Positions 59,605-64,000 of a DNA stretch of 64,000 nucleotides are shown here, piece after piece (within the stretch, counting starts at the first letter, position 1; each line of letters starts with the position of its first letter). The position numbers were made by a program, and so were the translations under genes. The notes under the pieces were generated by a model. The model made no database searches, was not told where the DNA came from, and saw only the letters and a program-made list of their open reading frames with translations. Source of the stretch: JANQIV01 sp050117315 (lineage in GTDB: Bacteria > Bacteroidota > Ignavibacteria > Ignavibacteriales > Melioribacteraceae); NCBI GenBank assembly GCA_050117315.1, contig JASFMY010000014.1, forward strand, positions 1 to 64,000, in the 5' to 3' direction.

Positions 59605-61056
59605 CTAAACATTATATGTTGAAGAAGCTGTACTGCCGCCTCTTCCTGTCCAATTAGTATGAAAAAATTCACCTCTCGGTTTATCAACTCTTTCATAAGT
59701 ATGCGCACCGAAATAATCACGCTGTGCTTGCAATAAGTTAGCAGGCAGTCTTTCGTTACGATAGCCGTCAAAATAATTTAACGCAGTCGACATTGCCGGA
59801 ATCCATATTCCATTTGACACTGCTGTAGCAATAACTCTTCTCCATGCAGCTTGAGCAAATTCGATTTTTTCTTTGAAGAACGGATCGAGCAGCAAGTTTG
59901 TTAACTCGGGATTTTTATCAAACGCTTCTTTAATTTTGCCGAGGAATACTGACCGGATAATACATCCTCCGCGCCACATCAAAGCAATACCGCCGTAGTT
60001 TAAATTCCACCCAAATTCTTTAGCAGCATATTTCATTAAGACATAACCCTGCGCATAAGAAACAAGCTTGGATGCATAAAGAGCCTGTTTGATATCCTCA
60101 ATAAATTGTTTTTTATCGCCTTCAAATTTCGAAGTCGGTCCGCTCAATACTTTTGAAGCTTCCACTCTTTCTTCTTTCATTGCTGAAAGGGTACGTGCAT
60201 AAACAGCTTCGCCGATAAGGGTAAGAGGAATACCGATCTCAAGTGAGACGATACCTGTCCATTTACCTGTTCCCTTTTGTCCTGCAGTGTCCAGTATTTT
60301 TTCTACGAGATGTGAACCGTCTTCATCTTTGAACGCTAAAATATCACGTGTAATTTCGATTAAGTAACTGTTCAGTTCGCCTTCATTCCATTCTTTGAGT
60401 ACTTCGTGCATTTCGTCATTAGTCATCCCAAGCAGGTCTTTCATAATTTGATATGCTTCGCAGATCAACTGCATATCGCCGTATTCGATTCCATTGTGAA
60501 CCATTTTAACAAAGTGTCCGGCACCGTTTTCGCCAACCCAGTCACAGCACGGGGTACCGTCTTCAACTTTAGCAGCTATCGATTGGAATATTGGTTTAAC
60601 ATGTTCCCACGCAGCTTTTGAACCGCCCGGCATTATTGAAGGACCTCTTAATGCGCCTTCTTCGCCACCCGATACACCTGTACCTATAAAAAGCATTCCT
60701 TTTTCTTCCAGGTACTTTGTTCTTCTGATGCTGTCGGGATAGTGAGAATTACCGCCGTCAATAATTATATCGCCTTCTTCAAGGTAAGGTAAAATTTGTT
60801 CAATAAATGCATCAACAGGTGCGCCTGCTTTTACCATTATCATTACTTTGCGGGGTCTTTTCAACTGGCTTACAAATTCTTCAACCGAATGTGTACCGAT
60901 TATGTTTTTACCTTTTCCTCTTCCGTTTACAAAGTTATCTACCTTTTCAACAGTCCTATTATAAACAGCAACGGTATAACCATGACTTTCCATATTCAAT
61001 ACCAGGTTTTCGCCCATCACAGCTAACCCAACTAATCCTATGTCAGCTTTGCTCAT
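59605..61056 (-). CDS. gnd: 6-phosphogluconate dehydrogenase (decarboxylating)
   Basis: A 483-residue long-form enzyme that converts 6-phosphogluconate to ribulose-5-phosphate. IGLVGLAVMGENLVLNMESHG binds NADP in the form of two segments, GVSGGEEGALRGPSIMPGG and GHFVKMVHNGIEYGDMQLI contain the catalytic Lys and His, and the C-terminal FHTNWTGRGG tail is present. This pentose phosphate enzyme is unusual in a uronate operon. Spacing to neighbours is short (17 bases to the LarA-like gene), so it is likely co-transcribed. Confidence 0.95.
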   Translation of the reverse strand: MSKADIGLVGLAVMGENLVLNMESHGYTVAVYNRTVEKVDNFVNGRGKGKNIIGTHSVEEFVSQLKRPRKVMIMVKAGAPVDAFIEQILPYLEEGDIIIDGGNSHYPDSIRRTKYLEEKGMLFIGTGVSGGEEGALRGPSIMPGGSKAAWEHVKPIFQSIAAKVEDGTPCCDWVGENGAGHFVKMVHNGIEYGDMQLICEAYQIMKDLLGMTNDEMHEVLKEWNEGELNSYLIEITRDILAFKDEDGSHLVEKILDTAGQKGTGKWTGIVSLEIGIPLTLIGEAVYARTLSAMKEERVEASKVLSGPTSKFEGDKKQFIEDIKQALYASKLVSYAQGYVLMKYAAKEFGWNLNYGGIALMWRGGCIIRSVFLGKIKEAFDKNPELTNLLLDPFFKEKIEFAQAAWRRVIATAVSNGIWIPAMSTALNYFDGYRNERLPANLLQAQRDYFGAHTYERVDKPRGEFFHTNWTGRGGSTASSTYNV

Positions 61057-61073
61057 TATTAACTCCTTAATTT

Positions 61074-62345
61074 TTATTCGTTAAATTTTTCTTTATACGC
61101 CCACAAACCAAGTGCGGGATTGGATATATAAAATATTTCTTCACCGTCAACAGTATTGAAACCATCCTTTAATTTTTCGGGGTTGTACTTTTCCATCATT
61201 TTATCCAACGATTCATAACCGAAATTTACACTTTCAATTTCTTCTTTGGTTATATTACCCGGGCAGTAAGTAATTTTAAACCTGTTTTCAGATGAACCGT
61301 GAATCAAATGAGCTGCGGCGCTTAAGTTGTTTTTTAAATCTTCGTTTTCTTCAACATAATTTAATACTTCAGGTGTTGTTACATAGCCATATTTTCTAAT
61401 CAGCTTGTCTATATCTTTATCTTCGCCGAATTCTCTTAAACCTGGCGCAAGTACTATTAACTCTCCGTTATCGGAAATTGCCATCCTTGTTCTATAAATG
61501 CTTTTGTTGCCCAGCCAGGTGCTTTTAAATTCTTCATGATCAAGATAAACAACTACTTTCTTCAACGGCTCGTCAAGCATTTCAAAATTTACTTTGAGTG
61601 ACAAGTCTGCGGCAAGTTTAAAACATTCGTAATCATCGCCGATAAACAAACCTCTTATCACGAGTTTGCTGTTTTCGTCTTTGCCTACAACAGTATGAAT
61701 GTATACAATCGGCAAATACTTTGCGAAATTATCGGAAGCATAATTAAGCACTCGCCTTACGGGAGTATCTGCTCTGCCCATAATCCGTTCCATCCCGTAA
61801 GCAGCACCGAGAAAATGGCTTTTGTTAATTCCTTCGCTTCCGCCGGTTCCTACAAAAATATTTTTATTGTAATTTGCCATGCCTATTACTTCATGCGGAA
61901 CAACCTGCCCGATGGATAAAATCAAATCGAAGTTTCCTTCGACCAATAATTTATTTACCTGTGCAGGCCATGAATAATTTACTTTTCCTTCCGATACTTC
62001 ATTCACATAATCCTCTGGAACTAATCCCAGAGTAGTGAGGTCTTCTTTCCATTTATGAACCATGAAAAGACCTTTGGGGATGCTTCCGAACATTTTTGAA
62101 ATTTCGGTTTCCGACATTTCAAAATGAGTTCCAAGTGCCGGAAGAATATCCGTCAACTTATCACCGTAAAATTTATAAATTAATTCCGTTATTTCACCAG
62201 CCCGTGAATGGAACCGTGTAAAATCCGGTGGGATAGCAAGTACCTTTTTTACTGAATTAATTTTTCCAAGTGTTCCGAAGATATACTGCTGTAGATCTTC
62301 GGAATTTATAATTGTATCTATCGAACCTTTTTGAAAATATATCAT
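61074..62345 (-). CDS. LarA-like (DUF2088) enzyme, possible D-mannonate epimerase
   Basis: About 424 residues related to the nickel-pincer lactate racemase LarA. Family motifs are IPPDFTRFHSRAGEI (DxTR), ALGTHFEMSETEI, GQVVPHEVIGMANY and GTGGSEGINKSHFLG, which cover the catalytic His positions. Some relatives in sugar-acid operons are annotated D-mannonate epimerase; that role fits the uronate context but is unproven. Whether the pincer-cofactor Lys is present needs an alignment, and no larB, larC or larE genes are in the window. The ATG at 62345 follows the HAD stop by one base. Confidence 0.75.
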   Translation of the reverse strand: MIYFQKGSIDTIINSEDLQQYIFGTLGKINSVKKVLAIPPDFTRFHSRAGEITELIYKFYGDKLTDILPALGTHFEMSETEISKMFGSIPKGLFMVHKWKEDLTTLGLVPEDYVNEVSEGKVNYSWPAQVNKLLVEGNFDLILSIGQVVPHEVIGMANYNKNIFVGTGGSEGINKSHFLGAAYGMERIMGRADTPVRRVLNYASDNFAKYLPIVYIHTVVGKDENSKLVIRGLFIGDDYECFKLAADLSLKVNFEMLDEPLKKVVVYLDHEEFKSTWLGNKSIYRTRMAISDNGELIVLAPGLREFGEDKDIDKLIRKYGYVTTPEVLNYVEENEDLKNNLSAAAHLIHGSSENRFKITYCPGNITKEEIESVNFGYESLDKMMEKYNPEKLKDGFNTVDGEEIFYISNPALGLWAYKEKFNE

Positions 62346-62346
62346 T

Positions 62347-63234
62347 CTATTCCCATGGAGGATTTTCAGGTAAGTACCCGTCAAATTCCTCAATTAATGA
62401 TTTTTCATAATCCCCGGCATATGTACCGTCAAAAAACTTATCGAGTGATTCGTTATAAAACCTTTCCCAGCTTGCTTCTTCGTGTCCCGGGTTGATCGGA
62501 TAAAACAATACGCCGTTTGTTTTCGCCGCTTTGTAATCGCCCGGTGCATCGCCTATCATTAAAATTTTATTATCCGGATATTTTCCTTTAGCCCCGTATT
62601 TTAAATGTTCTGCTTTTGTTCCGTATTCCTGACCGGCAATTAATTTAACATAACCTGCCATACCGTTTTCTTCCCATTCTCTTTGAAGGGCTTCAACAGG
62701 TGTCTGGGAGACAACCATTGAATCAGCTTTCCCAGATAGTTTAACAAGCGATTCTTTCATAAAGGGAAACGGTGGAATACCGTAAACCATACCCGCAATC
62801 ATTTCATTAATTGCAAGCGACCACTCCAGTGCCTTGCTGATAACCGGATCATTAACTTCGGCAGCATATTTTTTAAGTACAGGGTTGCCAAGTTTTGTTT
62901 CGTTAGCTACCCATTTCCTCAGCGACTCAACTTTAGGAATTTCAGCGTTTCTCGCCTTTACTTCTTTTCTTTCGCTCAGTAAATCAAATACTCTCAGCAA
63001 CGCGTGAAACCTATTGCACCCTCTTGTTTTTGAATAGAGGTTTACAAAATCCCATGCTTCTCTAACGTATTTTGAAATTTTCTGCAGTTCCCAGTATTTT
63101 ACTGTGTTTGGGCAAAAGCATTCTTTGTGTTTAATTTCCATAGTGTCAAACGCACATCCATCGGAATCAATTCCTATGAAAAATTCTTTTGATGGTTGAA
63201 TATCTTCTAATACTTTATAAGGATTATCACTCAT
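62347..63234 (-). CDS. HAD-superfamily phosphatase-like hydrolase
   Basis: A 295-residue HAD protein. Motif I is IGIDSDGCAFD (the DxDG pattern with both Asp), motif II is VVSQTP, and motif IV is LMIGDAPGDYKAA. A helical cap of about 120 residues lies between I and II. It would dephosphorylate a small phosphorylated metabolite, presumably a sugar-acid phosphate given its neighbours. Its stop nearly touches the LarA-like start, so the two are translated together. Substrate unknown. Confidence 0.8.
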   Translation of the reverse strand: MSDNPYKVLEDIQPSKEFFIGIDSDGCAFDTMEIKHKECFCPNTVKYWELQKISKYVREAWDFVNLYSKTRGCNRFHALLRVFDLLSERKEVKARNAEIPKVESLRKWVANETKLGNPVLKKYAAEVNDPVISKALEWSLAINEMIAGMVYGIPPFPFMKESLVKLSGKADSMVVSQTPVEALQREWEENGMAGYVKLIAGQEYGTKAEHLKYGAKGKYPDNKILMIGDAPGDYKAAKTNGVLFYPINPGHEEASWERFYNESLDKFFDGTYAGDYEKSLIEEFDGYLPENPPWE

Positions 63235-63264
63235 TTTGGTTTCCGTCAGTAATATTCAATTATA

Positions 63265-64000
63265 TTATCTTCTTACCCTAGCATTACCTTTCCAGATGCT
63301 CCAAACCATTTCTTCATCAGCAGGCTGTGCATAATCAGTATAGAAAGTAGCAGCCATTGCACCGGTTGCCCATCCAAATTGAATCCATTTTTCCGGTTCC
63401 CAATTTTTCAAAATTCCATAGAGCAATCCGCCTACAAATCCGTCACCTCCTCCAATTCTGTCTATTACATCTATATCTCTAGGTTTAACTACTTGCCATT
63501 CATCACCTGCTAACATTATTCCTCCCCATTTATGCTTGTTTGCGCTTATTACTTCACGTAGTGTTGTAGCAAAAACACTAGCATTGGGGAACTGCTGTTT
63601 TACTCTACCTATCATTTCTTTGAAATTATCAATTTTTTCATCAAGACCTTCACCTCCGGCTTTAGGACCTCTGATTCCGAAACAAAGTTGAAAATCTTCT
63701 TCATTACCAACTAAAATATCAGAAACAGATGCAATCTCTGTAAATGCAGCTCTTAATTCTTCCTCTCTTCCCTTCCAAAAAGTAGCTCTATAATTAAGAT
63801 CGAAAGATATTTTTGTGCCATACTTTTTAGCGGCTCTTGCTAATTCCAAACAGAATGTGGAGGTTTCCGGTGAAAGTGCTGCAATCAATCCAGATAAATG
63901 AATTATTTGAACACCTTCCGTACCGAATATTCTGTCAAGATCAAAATCATTTACATTAAGAGTTCTTCCTACTTCTCCGGCTCTGTCATTATGCACACGT
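63265..64000 (-). CDS. kdgK: PfkB-family KDG kinase, 5' end beyond window
   Basis: About 245 C-terminal residues of a ribokinase-type sugar kinase; the N-terminal ~100 residues lie past the window edge. Motifs seen: ISFDLNYRATFWKG, ILVGNEEDFQLCFG and the anion-hole DRIGGGDGFVGGLLYG with the catalytic Asp. These fit 2-keto-3-deoxygluconate kinase, which makes KDPG for the aldolase encoded downstream. The operon therefore may extend further upstream of this window. Confidence 0.85.
   Translation of the reverse strand, partial: RVHNDRAGEVGRTLNVNDFDLDRIFGTEGVQIIHLSGLIAALSPETSTFCLELARAAKKYGTKISFDLNYRATFWKGREEELRAAFTEIASVSDILVGNEEDFQLCFGIRGPKAGGEGLDEKIDNFKEMIGRVKQQFPNASVFATTLREVISANKHKWGGIMLAGDEWQVVKPRDIDVIDRIGGGDGFVGGLLYGILKNWEPEKWIQFGWATGAMAATFYTDYAQPADEEMVWSIWKGNARVRR

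Noticed and set aside
1..64000. tRNA or rRNA genes
   Set aside because: Gaps were read on both strands and no cloverleaf or rRNA-like segment was recognised, though a dedicated scan was not possible here.

Overview
The window looks like a chromosomal segment from an AT-rich Gram-negative bacterium of the Bacteroidota/Chlorobiota/Ignavibacteriota group, most likely an Ignavibacteria-like organism. This taxon call is an inference from protein style: a TolC-adaptor-RND pump, lipoproteins, two-fold MacB/FtsX permeases, a K+-type membrane pyrophosphatase, GH94/GH5 enzymes and a KduI/KduD/KdgF uronate pathway. No rRNA or tRNA gene was recognised. Every protein gene except one or two small accessory genes at 31.6-33.0 kb is on the minus strand, so the window reads right to left. 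Two sigma70-like promoters with exact TTGACA -35 boxes are visible.

Layout by coordinate. 0.3-5.1 kb: MFS transporter, nusB, leucine-type dehydrogenase, YdcF-like membrane protein, FecE-like ATPase. 5.2-11.6 kb: an RND efflux operon headed by its own TetR regulator. 11.9-14.3 kb: an orphan two-fold ABC permease flanked by different palindromes. 14.4-15.6 kb: an arsR-arsM operon with a clear operator over its promoter. 15.7-26.0 kb: an envelope cluster (M23 peptidase, CapA-like protein, MoxR ATPase, three SurA/PpiC-type proteins), an orphan DNA methyltransferase and metG. 26.2-30.6 kb: hppA and a long-chain acyl-CoA synthetase.

30.7-34.5 kb is a decayed accessory island. It holds two tandem truncated IS630-type transposase ends, a lone plus-strand beta-propeller gene, a small secreted peptide gene, an internally deleted DDE transposase, and a second, synonymously diverged copy of the guaA 3' end just beyond the real one. 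That last feature resembles the footprint of an element that integrated into the guaA 3' end. 34.5-42.3 kb is housekeeping: guaA, gcvH, accC, accB, efp, a TPR protein, a PHP protein, an ABM-like protein and dapF. 42.3-46.3 kb is a cellulose-type operon (GH5 endoglucanase, GH94 phosphorylase, frameshifted TPR gene). 46.9-52.1 kb holds a PAS histidine kinase with its receiver, and a multi-PAS protein with no kinase domain. 52.2-53.7 kb has a broken esterase and a Gfo/Idh/MocA oxidoreductase.

54.4-64.0 kb is a ten-gene uronate (pectin/alginate-type) catabolic operon: KDG kinase (cut by the window edge), HAD hydrolase, LarA-like enzyme, 6-phosphogluconate dehydrogenase, mannonate dehydratase, DUF4861 protein, KDPG aldolase, KdgF, KduI and KduD. 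Together these would take unsaturated uronates and mannonate to 2-keto-3-deoxygluconate, then to pyruvate and glyceraldehyde-3-phosphate. Many intergenic gaps carry different palindromic repeats, and one carries a regular six-copy array with a 38-42 bp period.
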